From contig JALVXE010000207.1 of the NCBI GenBank assembly GCA_027038385.1, positions 1 to 6,117 of the forward strand: a DNA stretch of 6,117 nt, given 5' to 3'. The stretch is from Thermotogaceae bacterium (GTDB taxonomy: Bacteria > Thermotogota > Thermotogae > Thermotogales > Thermotogaceae). The translations under genes and the position numbers were made by a program. How positions within the stretch are numbered: position 1 is the first letter of the stretch; each line of letters starts with the position of its first letter. Under the pieces are notes generated by a model that was not told where the DNA came from, made no database searches, and saw only the letters and a list, made by a program, of their open reading frames with translations. Shown piece after piece: positions 1-6,117 of this stretch.

Positions 1-980
1 GTATGAGCGGATCCGAGATAGCGGACGTCTCCGGTATCGGAGCGATAGAGATAAAGGCGATGATGGATGCTGGTTACGATGGGGCTTTCTCATGCGCCGT
101 GACTTCCGCATCAGCGACAATAGGACCGATAATACCGCCAAGCATACCGATGGTGATATACTCGATGCTCACGGGTGTTTCTCTCGGTTATCTGTTTCTA
201 GCGGGATTTCTCCCAGGGTTCCTCCTAGCTGCTGTTGAAATGATCATGGTCTACATACTTTCAAAAGTTAGGAATTACCCAGCTGGTGAAAGGACACCAT
301 TTCGAGCTCTTTGGAGACTCTTCGTAGAGTCTTTCGCGGCTCTTTTAGCTCCTGTGATACTCCTTTGGGGAATATACGGTGGAGTTTTCACGGCCACAGA
401 ATCCGCGGCAGTTGTCGCTGCCTATACGATAATCATAAGTTTTCTTATATACAAGACTCTCGGCTGGAAGAAACTCTACAATATAATAAAGAAATCTCTT
501 GTGATGATGGGTTACATAAGCAGCATAGTCGCCGCAGCTTACATAGTCACCTACATAGTCTCCATAGAAAGGGTTCCTGAGATAATCACCAAGGCTTTTG
601 TTGCGTCCGGGCTTCTTTCGAACAAGTGGATATTCCTCTTCAGTGCGAATCTGTTGTATTTCCTCCTAGGAATGTTCATAGATGTCTCTATAATACAGCT
701 CATGGTCATACCCATACTTTTCCCGATAGCCAAGTCGGTTGGAGTTGACCCGGTGCATTTTGGTGTAGTAACGACGATGAACCTCATGATGGCACTTGAC
801 ACCCCTCCTTATGGACAAACGGGCTTCATAACGAGTGCGATAAGTGGCACGCCTTTGAAGGACGTTTTCAAAGAAATGATAGTTTATTGGATCCCGATAG
901 AGCTCAGCGCCCTTGTGATAGTCACTTACTGGCCTGATTTTGTTCTGTTCATCCCAAGGCTCTTCGGTTATCACGGATGA
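1..980 (+). CDS. TRAP transporter large permease, DctM family (5' end cut by window)
   Basis: This is the large membrane subunit of a tripartite ATP-independent periplasmic (TRAP) transporter, which imports organic or sugar acids using an ion gradient together with a small membrane subunit and a periplasmic binding protein. The reading frame is open from the first base; bases 1-2 finish a codon outside the window. The ATG at position 3 is an internal Met, because it lies in the conserved SGS-x-x-AD-x-x-x-IG stretch well inside the family. About 325 residues are visible against the usual 425 or so, so roughly the first 100 are missing. Counting from that Met, family hallmarks are ATIGPIIPPSIPMVIY (38-53), GVFTATESAAV (127-137), LGMFIDVSIIQLMVIPILFP (222-241) and DPVHFG followed by LDTPPYG (249-271). 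Several long hydrophobic segments fit a multi-pass inner-membrane protein. The stop overlaps an ATG in the next frame (ATGA at 977-980). The binding protein and small subunit presumably lie upstream. Family is certain; substrate is unknown. Confidence 0.95.
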   Translation, partial: MSGSEIADVSGIGAIEIKAMMDAGYDGAFSCAVTSASATIGPIIPPSIPMVIYSMLTGVSLGYLFLAGFLPGFLLAAVEMIMVYILSKVRNYPAGERTPFRALWRLFVESFAALLAPVILLWGIYGGVFTATESAAVVAAYTIIISFLIYKTLGWKKLYNIIKKSLVMMGYISSIVAAAYIVTYIVSIERVPEIITKAFVASGLLSNKWIFLFSANLLYFLLGMFIDVSIIQLMVIPILFPIAKSVGVDPVHFGVVTTMNLMMALDTPPYGQTGFITSAISGTPLKDVFKEMIVYWIPIELSALVIVTYWPDFVLFIPRLFGYHG

Positions 981-982
981 GC

Positions 983-989
983 GGAGGTG
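983..989 (+). promoter_or_regulatory. Ribosome binding site deciding the aldolase start
   Basis: GGAGGTG lies 5 bases before an in-frame TTG at 995. The alternative ATG at 977 lies upstream of this motif and has no purine-rich site before it. The motif therefore favours the TTG start. Confidence 0.75.
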
Positions 990-994
990 GGACT

Positions 995-1885
995 TTGAAA
1001 AAACTGATATGTGCGATCATGACGAAGTTCGACAGGGAAGGAAACTTGATGCTCGATGAGGAATACGCCGAGTTTCTGAGATCTCTTGTAAAAAATGGGG
1101 TTGATGCGTTCATGGTTGGTGGTACTAACGGTGAATTCCATGCTATGAGAATCGAAGAGAGAAAAGGACTTCTTGAGTTCATTGTGGAGAGATTCCAGGG
1201 ATCTGTAGACATAATTGCTCACATCGGGACAACAAATTTGAAAGATACTGTGGAACTTGGCAAGCACGCTCTAAGCTTTGGCGTGAAGAGACTTGCAGTC
1301 GTTGCTCCTTACTATTTCAAATATGACGAAACCTCCCTGATAGACTACTTCTCAGCCGTGTCAGAGAAGCTAAGAGAAGCCGAGATACTCCTTTACAACA
1401 TCCCATCGTTTTCCGGAAACAGGTTGAGCCTCTCAATCATCTTAGAGGTGGCTAAGAGATCTAGAAACGTAATCGGAATGAAGGATTCCGATTCAAGACC
1501 TTGGATAGTCCCTGAGATAAAGGAGACCCTTGGAGAGGATTTTTTGGTATTCGGAGGTGTGGATACGCTTGTCGTCGATTATCTGGCCATGGGATCCGAT
1601 GGCCAGGTATCTGGAACATCGAACGTATTTCCAAAGATGCTCAGGACAATTCTTGACAGCTTCGATTCAGGAGATTTCAGAAAGGCGTTCAAACTTCAAA
1701 AGGAACTGAACGAGATGGTGAAAAAGGTTTCTGGGCATGAAGCATTCGTCAGCGCTAACAAATACGCCTTGAAAGTGCTTGGCTACGATTTCGGATATCC
1801 GAGGGCACCCTTCAGAGAGTTGAGAGATGACGAGAGAGCGTCCATAGATGAATTTTTGAAGGATGTGAGATCATGGTCTATCTGA
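995..1885 (+). CDS. Class I pyruvate aldolase, DapA/NanA/KDG-aldolase superfamily
   Basis: A TIM-barrel lyase that forms a Schiff base with a 2-oxo acid and cleaves it to pyruvate plus an aldehyde, or runs the reverse condensation. From the TTG start it has 296 residues, a normal family length. The carboxylate-binding loop is GGTNGE (42-47), the catalytic Tyr is in YNIPSFSG (Tyr134), and the Schiff-base Lys is in IGMKDSD (Lys163). These positions nearly match Tyr133/Lys161 of E. coli DapA, which supports the TTG start. Later come GGVDTL and the SDGQVSGTSNVFP segment typical of sugar-acid members. True dihydrodipicolinate synthases carry an Arg in YNVPSRTG; here that position is Phe139, and the loop looks more like N-acetylneuraminate lyase (YNIPALSG), while GMKDSD recalls 2-keto-3-deoxygluconate aldolases. 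A lysine-biosynthetic role is therefore unlikely. The transporter and kinase neighbours point to catabolism of a sugar acid. An alternative start is ATG 977 (302 residues), overlapping the transporter stop. Family is sure; substrate is open. Confidence 0.93.
   Translation: MKKLICAIMTKFDREGNLMLDEEYAEFLRSLVKNGVDAFMVGGTNGEFHAMRIEERKGLLEFIVERFQGSVDIIAHIGTTNLKDTVELGKHALSFGVKRLAVVAPYYFKYDETSLIDYFSAVSEKLREAEILLYNIPSFSGNRLSLSIILEVAKRSRNVIGMKDSDSRPWIVPEIKETLGEDFLVFGGVDTLVVDYLAMGSDGQVSGTSNVFPKMLRTILDSFDSGDFRKAFKLQKELNEMVKKVSGHEAFVSANKYALKVLGYDFGYPRAPFRELRDDERASIDEFLKDVRSWSI
1859..1868 (+). promoter_or_regulatory. Ribosome binding site of the kinase, inside the aldolase gene
   Basis: AAGGATGTGA differs by one base from AAGGAGGTGA and sits 4 bases before ATG 1873. 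It supports that start over the in-frame ATG at 1885. Confidence 0.6.
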
Positions 1886-3354
1886 TGGGAATAGATATAG
1901 GTACCACGTCAACGAAAGCTGTGATAGTGAATGAAAACGGAGAAGTGATCTCTGAGCACAGCTTCGAGTATGACATCATAACTCCGCATCCTGGATGGGC
2001 TGAACAATGGCCTGATGTTTGGCTTGATGCGGTTTTGAACGTCATGAAAGAATCCCTGGAGAGATCCGAGTTGAAACCGTCGGATGTGAAAGGAATAGCC
2101 GTAAGCGGCCTGTATGGAGGATCCGGAGTTCCGGTTGATGGGGACTTCAAACCTTTGAGACCTTGCATAATATGGATGGACAGAAGGGCGCAAGAGGAAA
2201 CAGAATGGGTGAAGAAAAACGTTTCCAAAGAGAAGATAGTTTCAGTAACTGGAAACTATGTCGACAGCTACTATGGCTTTACCAAGATCATGTGGATAAG
2301 GAACAACGAGCCGGACGTTTGGAAAAGAATCTACAAATTCGTTACGCCCAAGGATTTCGTCATATACAAACTCACTGGAAACCTCGTCATAGACCACTCA
2401 TCAGCGGGAAACCTCGGAGGGGTTTATGATCTGAGAAGAAGAGGTTGGTCTGAGGAGATGTCAGATATCCTCGGAATACCCCTTGAGAAGCTTCCAGAGC
2501 GTATAACGAAATCTTCAGAAGTCGTTGGTCACCTGAAGAAGGAGATCTCAAGCGTCACGGGACTTCTTGAGGGAACTCCAGTCGTAGCCGGAGGGATAGA
2601 CGCTCCCGTTGCTCAGCTCAGCGCCGGTGTGGTTGATCCGAATGAACAGGTCGTCATGCTCGGAACTTCGATGTGCTGGGGAACCCTTCACAAGGGAGAA
2701 TACATATCCCCATCCCTTGTGAACTACCCTTATGTCGTCGATGAAGATGAGCTCATATACACGTTCGGTGGTGGAGCAACCTCAGGTGCAATAGTCAAGT
2801 GGTTCAGAGACAACTTTGGGGAATCGTACGATATCTTGAACAGGGAAGCTTCCGAAGTTCCACCTGGGAGTGAGAACCTCGTCGTTTTACCATACTTCAT
2901 GGGCGAAAGGTCTCCAATATGGGATCCGAAGGCCAAGGGAGTCATATTCGGGCTGAATTTGAAACACACGAGAGCACACGTGTACAGGGCCTTCCTGGAA
3001 GGTGTCGCGTACTCCTTGAAGCACAACATGGAAGAAGCTGAGAAGATCGGTATGAAAATATCGAAAAGGTGTTTCATAGTTGGAGGAGGAGCTAAAAGCG
3101 AGTTGTGGGTAAAGATATTGGCGGACGTCACTGGAGTCGACATGATCAAGGTCAAAGGAAATGTTGAAGCACCACTTGGTGATGCTTTCTTAGCAGGGCT
3201 TGGAATAGGTGTTTTCAAGGATAGGCACGACATAAAGAGATGGGTTGATATCGAAGAGCCAATCAAAGCCGAAAGACAAAGGGTATACGAAAATCTCTAC
3301 GAGGTGTACAAAGATCTTTATGAGCATACGAAGGAAGATATGTGGAAGCTGTGA
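1873..3354 (+). CDS. FGGY-family carbohydrate kinase (xylulokinase/gluconokinase-like, substrate unassigned)
   Basis: A cytoplasmic ATP-dependent kinase of the FGGY family, which phosphorylates sugars, polyols or sugar acids such as xylulose, gluconate, glycerol or fuculose. All 493 residues are present, the usual length. The N-terminal actin-like domain opens with the phosphate-binding loop GIDIGTTSTK (6-15), then GWAEQWP (41-47) and the substrate-side WMDRRA (101-106). The linker region holds GGIDAP (240-245), whose Asp243 is the expected catalytic base. The C-terminal FGGY domain shows LGTSMCWG (263-270), FMGERSPIWDPKAKG (342-356), FLEGVAYSL (374-382) and the adenosine-binding GGGAKSELW (404-412). 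The start at ATG 1873 overlaps the aldolase by 13 bases, implying translational coupling; ATG 1885 would remove only four residues. The residues do not identify a substrate. In context it may act on the transported compound, on an intermediate, or on the aldehyde-derived product. Family is sure; calling it xylulokinase would overreach. Confidence 0.93.
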   Translation: MVYLMGIDIGTTSTKAVIVNENGEVISEHSFEYDIITPHPGWAEQWPDVWLDAVLNVMKESLERSELKPSDVKGIAVSGLYGGSGVPVDGDFKPLRPCIIWMDRRAQEETEWVKKNVSKEKIVSVTGNYVDSYYGFTKIMWIRNNEPDVWKRIYKFVTPKDFVIYKLTGNLVIDHSSAGNLGGVYDLRRRGWSEEMSDILGIPLEKLPERITKSSEVVGHLKKEISSVTGLLEGTPVVAGGIDAPVAQLSAGVVDPNEQVVMLGTSMCWGTLHKGEYISPSLVNYPYVVDEDELIYTFGGGATSGAIVKWFRDNFGESYDILNREASEVPPGSENLVVLPYFMGERSPIWDPKAKGVIFGLNLKHTRAHVYRAFLEGVAYSLKHNMEEAEKIGMKISKRCFIVGGGAKSELWVKILADVTGVDMIKVKGNVEAPLGDAFLAGLGIGVFKDRHDIKRWVDIEEPIKAERQRVYENLYEVYKDLYEHTKEDMWKL

Positions 3355-3428
3355 TTGAAACGTCCGGTGCATGATTTCCGCGTCGTTACCCTTGAGATAT
3401 CTCTCGAAACTCAATATAATCGTTTCAA
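3355..3428. repeat. 8-base inverted repeat spanning the intergenic gap
   Basis: TTGAAACG (3355-3362), directly after the kinase stop, is the exact reverse complement of CGTTTCAA (3421-3428), just downstream of the valS -10 box. The arms are 58 bases apart and no T-run follows, so it is not a standard terminator. In read-through RNA it could close a long stem, or it may be chance. Confidence 0.35.
3392..3420 (+). promoter_or_regulatory. Predicted sigma-70 promoter of valS
   Basis: The -35 box TTGAGA (3392-3397) differs by one base from the consensus TTGACA. The -10 box TATAAT (3415-3420) is exact, and the spacer is the optimal 17 bases. Transcription would start near 3426-3428, giving an untranslated leader of only about 20 bases before the GTG of valS. 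The 10-base palindrome GAGATATCTC (3394-3403) overlaps the -35 box and spacer and could be an operator, but it may be chance. Confidence 0.8.
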
Positions 3429-3435
3429 ACACCGC

Positions 3436-3444
3436 AGGAGGTGA
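3436..3444 (+). promoter_or_regulatory. Ribosome binding site of valS
   Basis: AGGAGGTGA, a full match to the 16S anti-Shine-Dalgarno, ends 4 bases before the GTG at 3449. It fixes this non-ATG codon as the start. Confidence 0.9.
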
Positions 3445-3448
3445 TTAG

Positions 3449-6046
3449 GTGTTATCCACGAGATACGACCCGAAAAGTATTGAGAAGAAATGGTATGATT
3501 ATTGGCTAGAAAAAGGTTTTTTCACTCCAAAGGGCAAGGGTGAGAAATTCTCCATAGTCATCCCACCCCCAAACATAACCGGAAGAATCCACATGGGACA
3601 CGCCTTGAATATAACTCTTCAGGACATAGTCGTAAGGTACAAAAGAATGAAGGGATACGATGTTCTGTGGGTTCCAGGGGAAGATCACGCTGGTATAGCC
3701 ACTCAAAACGCGGTTGAGAAATTCCTTCTGAAAACCGAAGGAAAGAAAAGATCAGAGATCGGAAGGGAGAAATTTCTTGAAAAGACCTGGGAATGGGCGA
3801 ACGAGTATAAGGAGGTCATAAAGAGGCAGATAATGGCCCTTGGGGCTTCTGTGGACTGGACGAGAGAGAGGTTCACGCTGGATGAGGGTCTCAGCAGAGC
3901 CGTTAGAAAAGTCTTTGTTGATCTTTACAAGAAGGGTTTGATATACAAAGGAAAGTACATAGTCAACTGGTGTCCAAGGTGCAAGACGGTTCTCTCAGAT
4001 GAAGAAGTTGAGCACAAAGAAGAGGAAGGGAAACTCTACTACGTGAGATATCCGATAAAAGACTCGGATGAGTACGTTATCATAGCTACCACGAGGCCTG
4101 AGACGATGTTAGGTGATACAGCGGTCGCAGTTCATCCTAAGGATGAGAGGTACAAGGACCTAGTTGGGAAAATAGCGATACTCCCCCTCGTTGGTAGAGA
4201 GCTTCCGATAATAGCAGACAGACGTGTCGATCCAAAGTTCGGTACAGGTGCACTCAAAGTCACACCAGCTCATGACCCGACAGATTTTCTCATAGGTCAG
4301 GATCACAACCTGGACGTGATAGATATCATGGATGACGACGCCAAGATAAACGAGAACGGTGGAAAGTACGCAGGACTTGACAGATACGAAGCTAGAAAAA
4401 GGATCGTCGAAGATCTGGAAAGAGAAGGATACCTCGTGAGGATCGAGGATTACAAGCATTCTGTCGGCCACTGCTACAGGTGCGACACTGTAGTGGAACC
4501 AAGGATAATGGATCAGTGGTTTGTGAAGACAAAACTGCTTGCAGAGAGGGGAATAAAAGCCGCGGAAGATGGGGAGATACAGTTCTTCCCCAAGCGCTGG
4601 ACGAAAGTTTATCTCAACTGGATGAACGATATAAGGGATTGGTGTATCTCAAGGCAACTATGGTGGGGCCACAGGATACCGGTTTGGTACTGTGAGGATT
4701 GTGGGCATGTGATGGCATCAGAGGAAGTTCCGGAGAGATGCGAGAAGTGTGGTTCCACGAATTTGAAGCAGGATGAGGACGTCCTCGACACGTGGTTTTC
4801 CTCAGCTCTCTGGCCGTTCTCCACACTTGGATGGCCCAATGAGACGGAGGATTTGAAGCGGTACTACCCGACCGATCTCCTGGTAACCGGGTTTGACATA
4901 ATATTCTTCTGGGTTGCCAGGATGATAATGATGGGATACGAGTTCATGGGAGAAAAGCCTTTTAGTCATGTCTACATACACCAACTCGTTCGTGACAAGT
5001 ACGGAAGAAAGATGAGCAAATCCCTTGGGAACGGTATAGATCCACTTGACATGATAGATAAGTACGGAGCGGATCCTCTGAGGTTTACCTTATCTATGCT
5101 CGCGGCTCAGGGAAGGGATATAAAGCTTGATGAAAGGTATTTTGAATCTTACAAGAGGTTTGCCAACAAGATTTGGAATGCCACTAGATTTGTCCTACTC
5201 AATTTAGAGGATTTCGAGAAGATCGATCTTGAAGAAACCGATCTCAAGATCGTGGATAAGTGGATCTTTTCAAGACTTGAGAAGACTGTAAAGACCGTGA
5301 CCGATTCACTTGAAAGTTATGACTTCAACATAGCAGCCCACGCTATATACGACTTCTTCTGGAAAGAATTCTGTGATTGGTACATAGAGGCGGTCAAGCC
5401 GAGGCTTCAATCTGGAGACAGAAGAGCTGTTCAGAACGTGCTGGTAAGCGTCTTAGACCAGAGCCTCAAGCTTCTACATCCGATGATGCCGTTCCTTACA
5501 GAAGAGCTTTGGCAAAAGCTCCCGACGAGTGGTGAATCCATAACAATTTCGAAATGGCCCGAATACGATGAAAGGTGGATCTTCGAAAGCGAGGAGTTAG
5601 AGTTTGAGAGGTTGATGCAGATGGTTAGAGGCGTTAGAAACGTTAGAGCCGAAGTGAATATGCCTCAGACCAAGAAAGTCTCTGTTGCTGTTAAGGGAGA
5701 AAGGTTATCGAATGAGGTAGAAGGCTATCTGAAAAACCTCGGAAACGTTCAATCCGTGGAGTACGTCTCTGAAAGGCCTAAAGCTTCCGCAACCGCTTTT
5801 GTGGATGATAGGAATGAGGTATACGTTGAGCTTGGAGGGATGATAGATATATCGAAAGAGCTCGAGAGATTGAAGAAGAAACTCGCAAAGCTCCAAAAAG
5901 ACAGAGAGATGTTTGAGAAGAAGTTATCAAATGAGAAATTCGTTGAGAACGCTCCGGAATCCGTGGTTGAAGAAACGAAAGTAAGGCTGAACGATGTGAA
6001 GGATCAGATGGAGAGGCTCGAGAAGATCATAGAGGAGCTCGAGTAG
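3449..6046 (+). CDS. valS: Valyl-tRNA synthetase
   Basis: Cytoplasmic class I aminoacyl-tRNA synthetase that charges tRNA-Val with valine and hydrolyses mischarged threonine. The 865 residues match the bacterial length. The Rossmann catalytic domain carries PPPNITGRIHMGHAL, with the HIGH-type signature HMGH (48-51), and KMSKS (521-525). The inserted CP1 editing domain shows ATTRPETMLGDTA (213-225) and GTGALKVTPAHDPTDF (265-280), with Asp276 the expected editing residue. Four Cys-x-x-Cys pairs (175/178, 342/345, 415/418, 431/434) match the two zinc sites known in thermophilic ValRS. WCISRQLWWGHRIPVWYC (398-415) is the usual ValRS/IleRS block, and WCPRC, YRCD and DVLDTWFSS fit ValRS well. The helical anticodon-binding domain covers about 600-740. 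The C-terminal 65 residues, rich in Lys, Glu and Leu, form the tRNA-contacting coiled coil specific to ValRS. Translation starts at GTG 3449, fixed by a perfect ribosome binding site. The gene has its own promoter, with no T-box leader between the predicted start point and the start codon. No truncation or missing motif is seen. Confidence 0.98.
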   Translation: MLSTRYDPKSIEKKWYDYWLEKGFFTPKGKGEKFSIVIPPPNITGRIHMGHALNITLQDIVVRYKRMKGYDVLWVPGEDHAGIATQNAVEKFLLKTEGKKRSEIGREKFLEKTWEWANEYKEVIKRQIMALGASVDWTRERFTLDEGLSRAVRKVFVDLYKKGLIYKGKYIVNWCPRCKTVLSDEEVEHKEEEGKLYYVRYPIKDSDEYVIIATTRPETMLGDTAVAVHPKDERYKDLVGKIAILPLVGRELPIIADRRVDPKFGTGALKVTPAHDPTDFLIGQDHNLDVIDIMDDDAKINENGGKYAGLDRYEARKRIVEDLEREGYLVRIEDYKHSVGHCYRCDTVVEPRIMDQWFVKTKLLAERGIKAAEDGEIQFFPKRWTKVYLNWMNDIRDWCISRQLWWGHRIPVWYCEDCGHVMASEEVPERCEKCGSTNLKQDEDVLDTWFSSALWPFSTLGWPNETEDLKRYYPTDLLVTGFDIIFFWVARMIMMGYEFMGEKPFSHVYIHQLVRDKYGRKMSKSLGNGIDPLDMIDKYGADPLRFTLSMLAAQGRDIKLDERYFESYKRFANKIWNATRFVLLNLEDFEKIDLEETDLKIVDKWIFSRLEKTVKTVTDSLESYDFNIAAHAIYDFFWKEFCDWYIEAVKPRLQSGDRRAVQNVLVSVLDQSLKLLHPMMPFLTEELWQKLPTSGESITISKWPEYDERWIFESEELEFERLMQMVRGVRNVRAEVNMPQTKKVSVAVKGERLSNEVEGYLKNLGNVQSVEYVSERPKASATAFVDDRNEVYVELGGMIDISKELERLKKKLAKLQKDREMFEKKLSNEKFVENAPESVVEETKVRLNDVKDQMERLEKIIEELE

Positions 6047-6055
6047 AGGAGGTGA
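6047..6055 (+). promoter_or_regulatory. Ribosome binding site of the gene after valS
   Basis: AGGAGGTGA begins directly after the valS stop TAG (6044-6046) and ends 4 bases before ATG 6060. It shows that the short open frame at the window end is a real gene start. Confidence 0.85.
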
Positions 6056-6059
6056 AATC

Positions 6060-6117
6060 ATGGATAGGCATGAGGTGATAAAGGAAATAGTTACGAGCTC
6101 TCGAGGGAAGATAGTAC
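6060..6117 (+). CDS. Start of an unidentified gene co-transcribed with valS (3' end cut by window)
   Basis: Nineteen complete codons are visible, reading MDRHEVIKEIVTSSRGKIV. An ATG start with a full-strength ribosome binding site lies 13 bases after the valS stop, and no promoter or terminator fits between, so it is very probably in the valS operon. The visible start is charged and helical-looking, without a signal peptide or membrane segment, which suggests a cytoplasmic protein. Too little is present to name a family, and I do not recognise it. Confidence 0.75.
   Translation, partial: MDRHEVIKEIVTSSRGKIV

Noticed and set aside
3..5. ATG at the window start as the true start of the transporter gene
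   Set aside because: It falls inside the conserved SGS motif of DctM proteins, about 100 residues into the usual protein, with no upstream sequence to judge. The gene is cut by the window edge.
2730..3266. Long open frame of 178 codons on the - strand inside the kinase gene
   Set aside because: It lies opposite a clearly functional FGGY kinase with all motifs, has no family-like features and no good ribosome binding site; it is a codon-bias shadow.
3359..3387. Possible hairpin (AACG / CGTT with inner CGG / CCG) after the kinase as an intrinsic terminator
   Set aside because: The stem is short and broken by an internal loop, and it is followed by ACCCTTGAG rather than a T-run.
3190..3432. 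Antisense open frame of 80 codons crossing the kinase end and the intergenic gap
   Set aside because: No recognisable product or ribosome binding site; it runs against the strong + strand promoter and most of it is opposite coding sequence.
3355..3448. T-box or other riboswitch in front of valS
   Set aside because: The gap is only 94 bases, the predicted leader is about 20 bases, and no T-box core sequence or terminator/antiterminator pair is seen.
4613..4760. Cys-x-x-Cys pairs within valS as a separate inserted zinc-ribbon element
   Set aside because: These pairs are the normal second zinc site of bacterial valyl-tRNA synthetases, not an insertion.

Overview
The window is an ordinary, densely packed bacterial segment with every gene on the + strand. 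The AGGAGGTGA ribosome binding sites, GTG and TTG starts, heavy use of AGA/AGG for arginine and ATA for isoleucine, and many Lys/Glu residues suggest a thermophilic or formerly thermophilic bacterium, most likely of the Thermotogota (Thermotoga/Pseudothermotoga type). That placement is inferred from style, not from a database match.

Left part (1-3354): the 3' end of a sugar-acid or organic-acid catabolic operon. In order it carries the C-terminal three quarters of a TRAP transporter large permease (DctM family, cut by the window edge), a pyruvate-type class I aldolase of the DapA/NanA/KDG-aldolase superfamily, and an FGGY-family carbohydrate kinase. The three are packed with gaps or overlaps of at most about 14 bases, so they are very probably one mRNA with coupled translation. 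Together they suggest uptake of an acidic compound, aldol cleavage of a 2-oxo acid to pyruvate plus an aldehyde, and phosphorylation of a sugar or polyol intermediate. The exact substrate cannot be read from the sequence.

Intergenic 3355-3448 (94 bases): the only non-coding gap of note. It holds a good sigma-70 type promoter (TTGAGA, 17 bases, TATAAT) for the next unit, with a very short predicted leader and therefore no room for a T-box or other riboswitch after the start point. No convincing terminator for the catabolic operon is visible.

Right part (3449-6117): a complete valyl-tRNA synthetase gene (valS, GTG start, 865 codons) followed after 13 bases by the first 19 codons of another gene with a near-perfect ribosome binding site. 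This unit is housekeeping and appears transcriptionally separate from the catabolic operon.

I found no RNA genes, mobile elements, CRISPR arrays or evidence of a previously undescribed system. The most useful points are the re-assigned TTG start of the aldolase, the unassigned substrate of the TRAP-aldolase-kinase cassette, and the promoter that separates valS from it.
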